From NCBI GenBank assembly GCA_900758475.1, contig CAAERQ010000025.1, positions 9,272 through 73,271 of the forward strand: 64,000 nucleotides of DNA. The letters are read 5' to 3'. The stretch is from an uncultured Collinsella sp. Lineage in GTDB: Bacteria > Actinomycetota > Coriobacteriia > Coriobacteriales > Coriobacteriaceae. Position numbers and translations under genes: made by a program. Below are positions 34,138 through 42,964 of the stretch, piece by piece; the first letter of the stretch is position 1; every line of letters starts with the position of its first letter. The notes beneath the pieces are model-generated. The model ran no database searches. It was not told the origin of the DNA and saw nothing but the letters and a program-made list of their open reading frames with translations.

Positions 34138-34162
34138 GATGTCCTTTCTACATGCGCGAAGC

Positions 34163-34199
34163 AAAAAAGAACCCGCCACCGGATGTGTCGGTGGCGGGT
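34163..34199 (-). terminator. Terminator of purL
   Basis: ACCCGCCACCG (34171-34181) pairs with CGGTGGCGGGT (34189-34199). On the minus strand a TTCTTTTTTG tract follows, so it ends purL transcription. Confidence 0.85.
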
Positions 34200-34236
34200 A
34201 ATGTTACCCGAAGGGATTGTACCCGATGGGAAAGGT

Positions 34237-37200
34237 TTAGGCGAAGTAGGCTACGCCGCTCTCAAAGATCGGCATGAACTTGTCGCCGGGGACATGCTCG
34301 GGCACGTTGCGGTACAGGTTGTCGCCGCGACGCTCGGCATGGCCCATCTTGCCCAAGACGCGGCCGTCGGGGCTCGTGATGCCCTCGATGGCGAGTGCGG
34401 AGCCGTTGGGGTTGACGGAAAGATCCATGCTGGGCTTGCCGTCCTCGCCCACGTACTGCGTGGCGACCTGGCCGTTGGCGATCAGCTGGGCGAGTACCTC
34501 GTCGTTGGCGACAAAGCGGCCCTCGCCGTGGCTGATGGCGACGGTGTAGGGGTCGTCCAGGCTGCACTGCGACAGCCACGGGGACAGGTTGGACGAGATG
34601 CGGGTGCGCACCAGGCGGCTCTGATGGCGACCGATGGTGTTGAACGTCAGCGTGGGCGCATCGGGCGTGGCGTCGACGATGTCGCCGTAGGGAACCAGGC
34701 CGAGCTTGACCAGGGCCTGGAAGCCGTTGCAGATGCCCAGCATCAGGCCGTCGCGGGCCTGGAGCAGGTCGCGGACTGCCTCGGTGACCTCGGGAGCGCG
34801 GAAGAACGCCGTGATGAACTTGGCGGAGCCGTCGGGCTCGTCGCCGCCCGAGAAGCCGCCGGGGATCATGACGATCTGGCTTGCACGGATGCGGCGGGCA
34901 AGCTCGTGGGTGCTCTCGGCGACGGCCTCGGGCGTGAGGTTGTTGATCACGAAGGTGTCGGCCTCGGCACCGGCGGCACGGAAGGCGCGGGCGCTGTCGT
35001 ACTCACAGTTGTTGCCGGGGAACACGGGGATGATCACGCGCGGGCGGGCGATCTTGGCGCCGCCGTACACGTGGATGTCCTTGGCGCGGAAATCGATAGT
35101 CTCGACCTCGGGGGTCTCGCCGGCGCTGCGGTAGGCGAAGACGCCCTCGATGCCGCTCTCCCAGGCCTCCTGGAGCTCGGCGAGCTCGATGACCTCGGAG
35201 CCGGTGTCGATGACATAGCCCTCGACGGTGGTACCCAGGGGCTCGACGACAACGCCGTCGGCGACCTTGGGCAGCTCGGCGTCCTCGGCGAGCTCGACGA
35301 TAAAGCTGCCGTAGAGCGGGGTGAAGAGGCTCTCCACGTCCACATCCTCGGCAAGCTCGATGCCGATCTGGTTGCCGACACACATCTTAAAGAGGCTCTC
35401 GGCGCCGCAGCCGTAGCCGGGCGTGGAGACGGCCAGGGCGTCGCCGGTAGCAGTGAGCGCCTCGACGGCGTCAAACGCGGCGAGCAGCTGCTGGGCGTCG
35501 GGGCGGTAGTCCTCGCCGTAGGTGGCGGGGGCGATGCGGACGACGCGGTGCGTCAGACCCTTGAACTCAGGGGAGACGGCGCGCGCCGCGTGGCCCACGG
35601 CCACAGCGAAGCTGATCAGGGTGGGCGGAACGTTGAGCTCGCCGGCCTCGTCCTCAAACGAGCCGCTCATGGAATCCTTGCCGCCGATGGCTCCGGCACC
35701 CAGGTCGACCTGGGCCATGAGGGCGCCCAGGACGGCTGCCGTGGGCTTGCCCCAGCGCTCTGCCTCGGTGCGCAGGCGCTCGAAGTACTCCTGGAAGGAG
35801 AGGTAGGCGCGCTTGTGCTCAAAGCCGGCAGCCACGAGCTTGGCGATGGACTCGACCACGGACAGGTAGGCGCCCGCAAACTGGTCGGCCTCCATCAGAT
35901 AGGGGTTAAAGCCCCATGCCATGGCGCTTGCCGTGGTGGTCTCGCCGTCCACGGGGAACTTGGCGACCATGGCCGAGCTCGGGGTGAGCTGGGTCTTGCC
36001 GCCAAAGGGCATAAGCACGGTTGCGGCACCGATGGTGGAGTCGAAGCGCTCGGAAAGGCCCTTGTTGGAGGCAACGTTGAGGTCGGTGACAAGCGAGGTC
36101 ATGCGCTCGGCAAGCGTGGTGCCGGCCCAGCTGGGCTGCCACACGCTGCGGGCGCACACGTGGGCGACCTGGTGCTTGGGCGCGCCGTTAGAGTTGAGGA
36201 ACTCGCGGGATAGGTCGACGATGGCGACACCGTTCCAGGCCATGCGCATGCGCGGCTCGGCGGTAACCTCGGCGATAACGGTCGCCTCGAGGTTCTCCTC
36301 GGCGGCGTAGCCCATGAACTCCTCGACGTCACCGTCGGCGACGGCGCAGGCCATACGCTCCTGGGACTCGGAGATGGCGAGCTCGGTGCCGTCCAGGCCG
36401 TCGTACTTCTTGGTCACGGTATCAAGGTCGACATACAGGCCGTCGGCAAGTTCGCCCACGGCAACCGAGACGCCGCCGGCGCCAAAGTCGTTGCAGCGCT
36501 TGATCAGACGGCAGGCGTCGCCGCGGCGGAACAGACGCTGCAGCTTGCGCTCGACCGGGGCGTTGCCCTTCTGGACCTCAGCACCCGAGGTCTCGATGGA
36601 CTCGGTGTTCTGGGTCTTGGAGGAGCCGGTGGCACCGCCGATGCCGTCACGGCCGGTGCGGCCGCCCAGCAGGATGATCTTGTCGGTGGGGGCGGGGCAC
36701 TCGCGGCGCACGTGGTTTGCCGGGGTAGCGCCCACGACGGCGCCGACCTCCATGCGCTTGGCCACGTAGCCGGGGTGATAGAGCTCGTTGACCTGGCCGG
36801 TGGCAAGGCCGATCTGGTTGCCGTAGCTGGAGTAGCCGGCGGCGGCAGTGGTCACGAGCTTGCGCTGCGGCAGCTTGCCCTCGAGCGTCTCGGAAACCGG
36901 GACGGTGGGGTCGCCGGCGCCGGTGACACGCATGGCCTGGTACACGTAGCTGCGGCCCGAGAGCGGGTCGCGGATGGCACCGCCCACGCAGGTGGCGGCA
37001 CCGCCGAAGGGCTCGATCTCGGTCGGGTGGTTGTGGGTCTCGTTCTTAAACAGGAACAGCCAGTCCTGGTCCTCGCCATCGACATCGACCTTCACCTTGA
37101 CGGTGCAGGCGTTGATCTCCTCGGATTCGTCGACATCGGTCATGACGCCGGTCTTCTTAAGGTACTTGGCGCCGATGGTGCCCATGTCCATGAGGCAGAC

Positions 37201-37983
37201 GGGCTTGGCGTCGCGACCGAGTTCGTGGCGCATCTCCATATATTGGTCGAAGGCCTGCTGCACCACGGCATCATCGATCGTCACGTCGTCCAGGACGGTG
37301 CCGAAGGTGGTGTGGCGGCAGTGGTCGGACCAGTAGGTGTCGATCACGCGGATTTCGGTGATGGTGGGGTCGCGATCCTCATCGCGGAAGTACTGCTGGC
37401 AGAAGGCGATATCCGCTTCGTCCATGGCAAGGCCGCGATCGGAAATAAAGGCGGCAAGGCCGGCCTCGTCGAGCTCGCGGAAGCCGTCGAGCACCTCGAC
37501 GGGCTGGGGCTCGGGAGTCTCCATGTACAGCGTCTCGGGCAGGTCGAGCGAGGCGATGCGCGCCTCGACGGGGTTCACCACGTAGTGCTTGATGGACTCG
37601 ATGGCGGTTTCGTCCAGAGCGCCCGAGATCATATAGACCTTGGCGGAGCGCACGGCGGGGCGCTCGCCCTGGCTGATGAGCTGCACGCACTCGCTGGCGG
37701 AGTCGGCGCGCTGGTCAAACTGGCCAGGCAGGAATTCGACGGCAAAGACGGCGCCATCGCTTGCGGGGAGCTCGTCGTAGGTCACATCGACCTGGGGCTC
37801 GCTAAAGACGGTCGGCACGCAGGAGCGGAAAAGCTCCTCGTCGATGCCCTCGACGTCGTAGCGGTTGATGATCCTCAGGGCCTCGATGCCCTTGATGCCG
37901 AGAATTTCGGTCAGCTCGCCCTTGAGCTGCTGGGTCTCGACGTCGAACCCGGGTTTCTTCTCCACGTAGATACGAGAGACCAT
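34237..37983 (-). CDS. purL: Phosphoribosylformylglycinamidine synthase, single-chain
   Basis: A 1248-residue fusion of the ATPase and glutaminase parts of FGAM synthase, step four of purine synthesis. YWSDHCRHTTF near 217, HNHPTEIEPFGGAATCVGG (19 residues) near 317, and the central DCFGAGGVS-like NDFGAGGVSVAVGEL are the synthase signatures. The glutaminase domain is C-terminal, with the catalytic cysteine in LGICNGFQALV near 1085. This large form is usual in Gram-negative bacteria and some anaerobes, as opposed to the three-part PurSQL of Bacillus. The ATG at 37983 is near GGAAGGCAGGAACC. Confidence 0.93.
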   Translation of the reverse strand: MVSRIYVEKKPGFDVETQQLKGELTEILGIKGIEALRIINRYDVEGIDEELFRSCVPTVFSEPQVDVTYDELPASDGAVFAVEFLPGQFDQRADSASECVQLISQGERPAVRSAKVYMISGALDETAIESIKHYVVNPVEARIASLDLPETLYMETPEPQPVEVLDGFRELDEAGLAAFISDRGLAMDEADIAFCQQYFRDEDRDPTITEIRVIDTYWSDHCRHTTFGTVLDDVTIDDAVVQQAFDQYMEMRHELGRDAKPVCLMDMGTIGAKYLKKTGVMTDVDESEEINACTVKVKVDVDGEDQDWLFLFKNETHNHPTEIEPFGGAATCVGGAIRDPLSGRSYVYQAMRVTGAGDPTVPVSETLEGKLPQRKLVTTAAAGYSSYGNQIGLATGQVNELYHPGYVAKRMEVGAVVGATPANHVRRECPAPTDKIILLGGRTGRDGIGGATGSSKTQNTESIETSGAEVQKGNAPVERKLQRLFRRGDACRLIKRCNDFGAGGVSVAVGELADGLYVDLDTVTKKYDGLDGTELAISESQERMACAVADGDVEEFMGYAAEENLEATVIAEVTAEPRMRMAWNGVAIVDLSREFLNSNGAPKHQVAHVCARSVWQPSWAGTTLAERMTSLVTDLNVASNKGLSERFDSTIGAATVLMPFGGKTQLTPSSAMVAKFPVDGETTTASAMAWGFNPYLMEADQFAGAYLSVVESIAKLVAAGFEHKRAYLSFQEYFERLRTEAERWGKPTAAVLGALMAQVDLGAGAIGGKDSMSGSFEDEAGELNVPPTLISFAVAVGHAARAVSPEFKGLTHRVVRIAPATYGEDYRPDAQQLLAAFDAVEALTATGDALAVSTPGYGCGAESLFKMCVGNQIGIELAEDVDVESLFTPLYGSFIVELAEDAELPKVADGVVVEPLGTTVEGYVIDTGSEVIELAELQEAWESGIEGVFAYRSAGETPEVETIDFRAKDIHVYGGAKIARPRVIIPVFPGNNCEYDSARAFRAAGAEADTFVINNLTPEAVAESTHELARRIRASQIVMIPGGFSGGDEPDGSAKFITAFFRAPEVTEAVRDLLQARDGLMLGICNGFQALVKLGLVPYGDIVDATPDAPTLTFNTIGRHQSRLVRTRISSNLSPWLSQCSLDDPYTVAISHGEGRFVANDEVLAQLIANGQVATQYVGEDGKPSMDLSVNPNGSALAIEGITSPDGRVLGKMGHAERRGDNLYRNVPEHVPGDKFMPIFESGVAYFA

Positions 37984-38167
37984 TGGTTCCTGCCTTCCTG
38001 ATCGGTTGGGCGTACGGTACGGTATGCGGCAGCGGTCGGTTTACGGGGCAAGCCTCGCGGTCGCCTTGAGCCACATGTTTGTAAACCTCACTATGATACG
38101 ACAGCTCGCGGCGCGTTGAGGACGGCGAGGGTGCTACAGTGAAGCGCAAACAAGAGAAAGGCATCAC

Positions 38168-39730
38168 ATGGCATTTGTTTCGCTCGCCATCATCGCGCTC
38201 GTGGCCTTTGCAAGCCCCTTCATCGCCTCGGCGATTCCTGGAAAACCCATTCCAGAAACGGTCTTTTTGCTCGTCTTCGGCGCGGTGCTGGGCCCGCATA
38301 TGCTCGGCGTCATCCATATAGATGCCGAGGTCTCGCTTGTGTCCGAGCTGGGCCTGGCCTTTTTGTTCCTGCTTGCCGGCTTTGAGATCGACCCCAAGAG
38401 CATCACGGGCGTCGAGGGGCGCTACGGCTTGGCGACGTGGGTCGTCACGTTTGGTATCGCCTGGCTTGCCGTGCGCTTTACCCCGTGGTTCTCGGTCAGT
38501 CATTTCGACGGTATCGCCGTGACGCTTGCCCTCACTTCTACGGCGCTCGGCACGCTCGTGCCCATCATGCGCGAGCGCTCGCTCACCGGCACGCGTGTGG
38601 GCGACTCGATTCTCGCGTATGGCACTTGGGGCGAGCTCGGTCCCGTGCTCGCCATGTCGGTGCTGCTGTCTGCCCGCACTGGCATCCAAACGCTCGTAAT
38701 CCTTGGCTTGTTTGCGGTGGTTTGCGTGTTGCTGGCCGTGGTCCCAAGCCGCTCCAAGCGCGTCGGCAGCCGCTTCTTTGCGTTTATCGAGGAACGCGCC
38801 GACACCACGTCGCAGACCTTCGTGCGCCTGACGGTGCTCATCCTGGTCACGCTCGTGGCGTTCTCTGCCGTCTTTGATCTCGACATCGTGTTGGGTTCTT
38901 TTGCCGCCGGCTTTGTCCTGCGCTATATCATCCCCGAGGGCAACCATACGCTCGAGACCAAGCTCGACGGCCTGGCCTACGGCTTTTTGATTCCGGTGTT
39001 CTTTACCGTATCGGGCGCAAAGATCGACCTGACGGCCGTGGCGTCGCGCCCGGGCTTGCTCGCGGGCTTTATCGTGGCGTTGCTGATTATTCGTGCCGTG
39101 CCCATCCTCGTCTCTATGGGCATTTGTCCTGCGACGCGCGATGTGTCGGCGTATGGCCGCATTACCGTGGCCCTGTACTGCACCACGGCGCTTCCGATCA
39201 TCGTTGCCGTGACGAGCGTTGCCGTCAACGCGGGCGCGCTGTCGCAAGATATTGCGTCGGTTATGGTTGCCGCCGGTGCCATCACGGTGTTCTTGATGCC
39301 GCTGCTCGCGCAGCTCTTCTACCGCGTGGTCGACGCCGCACCGGTCGCCGCCGTGGCAGAGGTTGCCGAGCATCCATCCGATGCGCTTGACATCTTGCGC
39401 GCCCATCACGATTTGGCGAGCCTGCTCGCACGCGAGCACGAGCTGCTGACCTCGCATGGACATGGGCGTTCGCTCGACGGCATACCTACCCTTGATTCCA
39501 TTGCCGACCGCCTCTCGACCGAGGCGGCAAGCGGGCACATCGATGCCCGTATCGTGGACGCCGCTCATTTGCTGGCCGAGAAGACCTATGGCGACGAGAT
39601 CGACCCGTCCAAGCTGACTCCGCGTGAGCGCCGCCGCCTGGAGCGCGCCAAGCTCGCCGTGCACGAATACCGCCGCCGCATGCTGGAGCTCTACGCGCGC
39701 GATGAAGCCCAGGACGACGACGGTAAGTAG
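38168..39730 (+). CDS. CPA2-family cation/proton antiporter
   Basis: A 520-residue membrane protein. The first 390 residues have about 12 helices of the Na+/H+ exchanger fold, with FLLAGFEIDPKS near 75, TSTALGTLVPIMRE near 120 and AAGFVLRYIIPEG near 248. The remaining 130 residues are a cytoplasmic charged tail with no RCK/TrkA-N domain. It should exchange Na+ or K+ for protons. GAGAAAGG precedes the ATG. Transcribed away from purL. Confidence 0.85.
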   Translation: MAFVSLAIIALVAFASPFIASAIPGKPIPETVFLLVFGAVLGPHMLGVIHIDAEVSLVSELGLAFLFLLAGFEIDPKSITGVEGRYGLATWVVTFGIAWLAVRFTPWFSVSHFDGIAVTLALTSTALGTLVPIMRERSLTGTRVGDSILAYGTWGELGPVLAMSVLLSARTGIQTLVILGLFAVVCVLLAVVPSRSKRVGSRFFAFIEERADTTSQTFVRLTVLILVTLVAFSAVFDLDIVLGSFAAGFVLRYIIPEGNHTLETKLDGLAYGFLIPVFFTVSGAKIDLTAVASRPGLLAGFIVALLIIRAVPILVSMGICPATRDVSAYGRITVALYCTTALPIIVAVTSVAVNAGALSQDIASVMVAAGAITVFLMPLLAQLFYRVVDAAPVAAVAEVAEHPSDALDILRAHHDLASLLAREHELLTSHGHGRSLDGIPTLDSIADRLSTEAASGHIDARIVDAAHLLAEKTYGDEIDPSKLTPRERRRLERAKLAVHEYRRRMLELYARDEAQDDDGK

Positions 39731-39777
39731 TCGATAGTCTCTCAAGGGAATCGCGTCACGCTTTGAAGGCTCGAAAC

Positions 39778-39977
39778 GGGATGTGGTTTCCGAAACAGGG
39801 GCCGTTGGGAAACGGTGTCCCGGAATGGGCGTCCAGAGTGGGACGCGCTTTCCGCGAGAGACCCGTTGCGGAAACCACTTCCCAGAATCTGCGTTCAAAA
39901 CGGGACGCAGTTTCCGCAAGGAGGTCCTGGGGGAAACCGTGCCCCGTTCTGATCCGAAATTCTGGGACAGGCTTCCG
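39778..39977 (+). repeat. Four-unit tandem repeat, period 62 bases
   Basis: Units begin at 39778, 39840, 39902 and 39964 with GGGATGTGGTTTCCG, GGGACGCGCTTTCCG, GGGACGCAGTTTCCG and GGGACAGGCTTCCG. A second conserved block, GGAAAC, recurs at 39808, 39870 and 39932, again 62 bases apart. Each full unit is an imperfect palindrome (GGGAC...TTTCC with GGAAAC...TCCC). The last unit is partial. Nothing here looks like a gene. Confidence 0.8.
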
Positions 39978-39990
39978 CTTCAAACAGAAG

Positions 39991-40030
39991 AAGGCGCGCT
40001 GCCTGCGGTTGATGCAGGCAGCGCGCCTTT
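39991..40030 (+). terminator. Terminator after the antiporter
   Basis: AAGGCGCGCTGCCTGC (39991-40006) pairs with GCAGGCAGCGCGCC (40014-40027), followed by TTTT. Confidence 0.8.
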
Positions 40031-40073
40031 TGCGTTGGGCCTCGTTGAGGTTCGAAGTCGTGGCTTGCGACCT

Positions 40074-40823
40074 TTAGGAGCGGGCGGCTCCGTCGACGGG
40101 GAGCACGGCGCCCGTGACATAGGAGGCCATGTCGCTCGCTAGGAAAACGAAGGCGTTGGCGACATCCTCGGGCTCGCCCATGCGGCCGAGCGGAATAGTG
40201 GCGACGATGGGCTTGATGACCTCTTCGGGTAGGTTGGCGACCATGTCGGTCTTAGTCACGCCAGGGGCAACGGCGTTGACGCGGATGCCCATGGGGGCGA
40301 GCTCGCGCGAGAGCGACTGGACCATGCCGTTGACGGCAAACTTGGACGTGGGGTAACCGACGCCGGAGGGCTGGCCGTACTTGGCGACCATCGAGCTCGT
40401 GGTAGTGATGGTGCCGCCGTGGCCGGCCTCGGTCATGATCTTGGCGGCCGCCTGGTGACCGTTAAAGACGGCGACGACATTGAGATCCATGACCTTTGCG
40501 AACTCCTCGGCCGTATAATCCAAAAGGGGCGAGCGCTGGGAGATGCCGGCATTGTTGACGACTGTATCCAAGCCGCCCATATCGGTGGCAGCCTGGGTAA
40601 ACGCCTCGGTTACGGCTTCGAGCGAGGTGAGATCGCAGGAACGACCCCAGACCTTGGCGTCGGGATAGGCGGCTGTCAGCTTCTCAACGGCCGCGTCGGC
40701 AGTCTCCTGGCGCGAGCCAAAGACGGTGACGGCGGCGCCTTCCTCGATAAAGCGGCAGGCGATCGCATAGCCGATTCCGCGTGTGCCTCCGGTGATGATT
40801 GCTTTCTTACCCTCGAGCAGCAT
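40074..40823 (-). CDS. Short-chain dehydrogenase (FabG-like)
   Basis: A 249-residue SDR oxidoreductase. The cofactor loop is TGGTRGIGYAIA (residues 12-23), NNAGISQ is near 88, and the catalytic residues appear in TTSSMV (Ser, near 140) and YPTSK (Tyr and Lys, near 154). FabG reduces 3-oxoacyl-ACP, but many SDRs of this class reduce sugars or alcohols and no fatty acid genes are adjacent. GAGAGGAAAG precedes the ATG at 40823. It is transcribed after hom with a terminator between. Confidence 0.82.
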   Translation of the reverse strand: MLLEGKKAIITGGTRGIGYAIACRFIEEGAAVTVFGSRQETADAAVEKLTAAYPDAKVWGRSCDLTSLEAVTEAFTQAATDMGGLDTVVNNAGISQRSPLLDYTAEEFAKVMDLNVVAVFNGHQAAAKIMTEAGHGGTITTTSSMVAKYGQPSGVGYPTSKFAVNGMVQSLSRELAPMGIRVNAVAPGVTKTDMVANLPEEVIKPIVATIPLGRMGEPEDVANAFVFLASDMASYVTGAVLPVDGAARS

Positions 40824-40978
40824 GGGCTTTCCTCTCGTTTTGGGCGGACATACGCAGCACAGCGTAACGGGAGCCGGAATCGGCTGCGTTCGCATATCGG
40901 TGAACGGTAACCCGCGCTACCGATGAACGGCTCGTGCAAATGCCGCTTTGCCGCTGTGCTTGGAAGCCGGATAGAAAA

Positions 40979-41011
40979 GGGCTCCCGTCCCACATAGGAC
41001 GGGAGCCCCCG
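40979..41011 (-). terminator. Terminator of hom
   Basis: GGGCTCCCGTCC (40979-40990) pairs with GGACGGGAGCCC (40997-41008). On the minus strand the hairpin is followed by TTTTC. Confidence 0.8.
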
Positions 41012-41039
41012 AGGTGCGTATTGATAAGCGGGTGTTGGG

Positions 41040-42383
41040 CTAGTTGGCCATGACGCCTTCGGTCCAGGCCTCGACGTCCTCGATGCGCAGGACGTTGGCG
41101 ACTTCGGCCACGCAGTCGACGCTGGCAAGCTCGGCGGCGGCAGCCTGGACGTCCTTCTCGAGCGCGCGGTGCGTCAGGAAGATGACCGAGCAGGCATCGC
41201 TGACGCCCGACTTGCCGTCCTCGACCTGGTTGATGAGCGAGATCGAGATGTTGTGCCTGGCAAAGATGTCGACCGTCTCGGACAGGGCACCCACGCGATC
41301 GGCGACCTTCAGGCGCACATAGTACTTGGTCTGGAGCTCGTCCATGGGCTTAAAGGCGAGGTTGTGGCCATAGGGCTCAATTTCGGGCAGCGGAGCCACG
41401 CCGCGGCTGATCTGCTCGGAGAGCGATAGGATATCGCCAACGACGGCGCTCGCGGTGGGGAAGGAGCCTGCGCCGGCACCGTAGAACATGGTCTCGCCCA
41501 CGGCGTCGCCTACCACGTAGACAGCGTTCATGGCGCCGTTGACCTTGGCAAGCATGTGGTCGGCGGGGATCAGCGTGGGATGCACGCGGACGTCGACGCC
41601 GGCGTCGGTGTTGCGGGCGATGCCGAGCAGCTTAATGGTGTAGCCGAGCTCGCGGGCCTGGGCGATGTCCTCGGCGCCGATGGTACGGATACCCTGCTGG
41701 TACACATCATCGGTGGTCACGCGGGTGCCAAAGCCGATGGAGGCGAGGATGGCCGTCTTGCTGGCGGCGTCGAAGCCGTCGACGTCGGCGGACGGGTCGG
41801 CCTCGGCGTAGCCCTTGGCCTGGGCGTCGGCGAGCACGTCGGCGTAATCGGCGCCCTCGGCGTCCATGCGCGACAGGATGTAGTTGGTGGTGCCGTTGAG
41901 AATGCCGGCGATGGTCAGGATCTTGTTGCCCACCAGGTCGTGCTCGAGCGTGCTCACGATGGGGATGCCACCGCCGCAGCTGGCCTCGCACTTAATCTGC
42001 ACGCCGCACGCGCGCGCCTTCTCGGCGAGCGTCTCGACATGACGGCCCAGCAGGGCCTTGTTGGCAGAGACGACGTGCTTGCCGTGCTCAAAGGCAGTGG
42101 TGAAGATCTCGGTTGCGGGATGCTCGCCGCCGATCAGCTCGACGACGATGTCGACGGCGGGGTCGGTGACGACGTCGTGCCAGTCACTCGTAAAGGCCTC
42201 GCGCTCAATGCCTGCCGCCTCGGCCTGCTCCCAGGCAAGCGCGCAGGCGCGGGTCAGCTTAAGGTCGATGCCGTAGGCTGCCAGGTACTCATCGTGGTGG
42301 CTCTTGATCAGACGGGCCACGCCGCCGCCGACGGTTCCCAGACCGATCAGACCGACGTTCACGGTGCGCAGGGGTTCGCTCAT
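41040..42383 (-). CDS. hom: Homoserine dehydrogenase
   Basis: A 447-residue NAD(P)H-dependent enzyme that reduces aspartate semialdehyde to homoserine for threonine and methionine synthesis. The nucleotide loop is GLIGLGTVGGGV (residues 11-22). VSANKALLGRH near 110, CEASCGGGIPIV near 133 and GILNGTTNYIL near 165 are family signatures. The C-terminal 80 residues form an ACT domain for feedback control. The ATG at 42383 follows AAGGAG. It is divergent from the liv region. Confidence 0.92.
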   Translation of the reverse strand: MSEPLRTVNVGLIGLGTVGGGVARLIKSHHDEYLAAYGIDLKLTRACALAWEQAEAAGIEREAFTSDWHDVVTDPAVDIVVELIGGEHPATEIFTTAFEHGKHVVSANKALLGRHVETLAEKARACGVQIKCEASCGGGIPIVSTLEHDLVGNKILTIAGILNGTTNYILSRMDAEGADYADVLADAQAKGYAEADPSADVDGFDAASKTAILASIGFGTRVTTDDVYQQGIRTIGAEDIAQARELGYTIKLLGIARNTDAGVDVRVHPTLIPADHMLAKVNGAMNAVYVVGDAVGETMFYGAGAGSFPTASAVVGDILSLSEQISRGVAPLPEIEPYGHNLAFKPMDELQTKYYVRLKVADRVGALSETVDIFARHNISISLINQVEDGKSGVSDACSVIFLTHRALEKDVQAAAAELASVDCVAEVANVLRIEDVEAWTEGVMAN

Positions 42384-42592
42384 AGATAGCTCCTTCGTGC
42401 ATCTCATGGATGGATTAACCGCTTAAAGGTTGAGTGCATTCTAGCGTGAACCGAGGGCGCGTGCTCGCCAGGCAACAGGAGTCGCACAAAACGGCACCCC
42501 CGAAACGCTGCGGAAACATTGGAAACACGCTCGCTACAAACGAGCTTCCGTAACAAACTGTCAACGTTTGCGCCATAAGGTTTGCCCTGTGC

Positions 42593-42695
42593 GACTGGGG
42601 CATGCAGGCGCTCGTCGGCGTGGAATGACGAGGGCCAGGTCGAAAAGCCCGCTACGGCTTATGTGATCCTGGACGGCAAGTACATCGCCGCCTAA
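42593..42695 (+). pseudogene. Remnant of a second livJ gene
   Basis: About 100 bases of decayed livJ. The first part reads DWGMQALVG, identical to residues of the complete LivJ downstream (near its residue 112). It is then joined, in another frame, to WNDEGQVEKPATAYVILDGK and a stop codon, which matches the last 24 residues of LivJ (WNDKGQVQKEPTAYVITDGK). Some 260 internal codons and the whole N-terminus are missing. This marks an old livJ duplication followed by deletion. The rest of 42384-42964 holds no gene that I can see, only A/T-rich sequence likely to carry the livJ promoter. Confidence 0.8.
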
Positions 42696-42964
42696 GTGCA
42701 TATAACGAGACCGGTGGGGCCGTTTTATGCAGGGCAAGGACGCTTGTAACAGAACAGAAACATTACTTTCACATAATAAAGTGGCTAAACTGCATAAACC
42801 GATAGAAATACGCATAAATATGGATAAATGGACAAAGCAAAAGAAAAGTTGAAATAATCGCCACTTTTCTCAACTAAAGCGTCTACTATTTTGCGAACGC
42901 CGAACACGGCGAAGGATGGCCTGTCGGGCAACCGTAACCCGACGAGATTTGAGAGGAGAGCCGC

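Noticed and set aside
32950..36213. 1087-codon open frame on the plus strand
   Set aside because: It runs antisense to purL and the EamA gene and is rich in Gly, Asp and Val without any domain; purL is intact on the other strand.
37802..39919. 705-codon frame on the minus strand
   Set aside because: Antisense to the antiporter gene, and its upstream end only translates the 62-base repeat.
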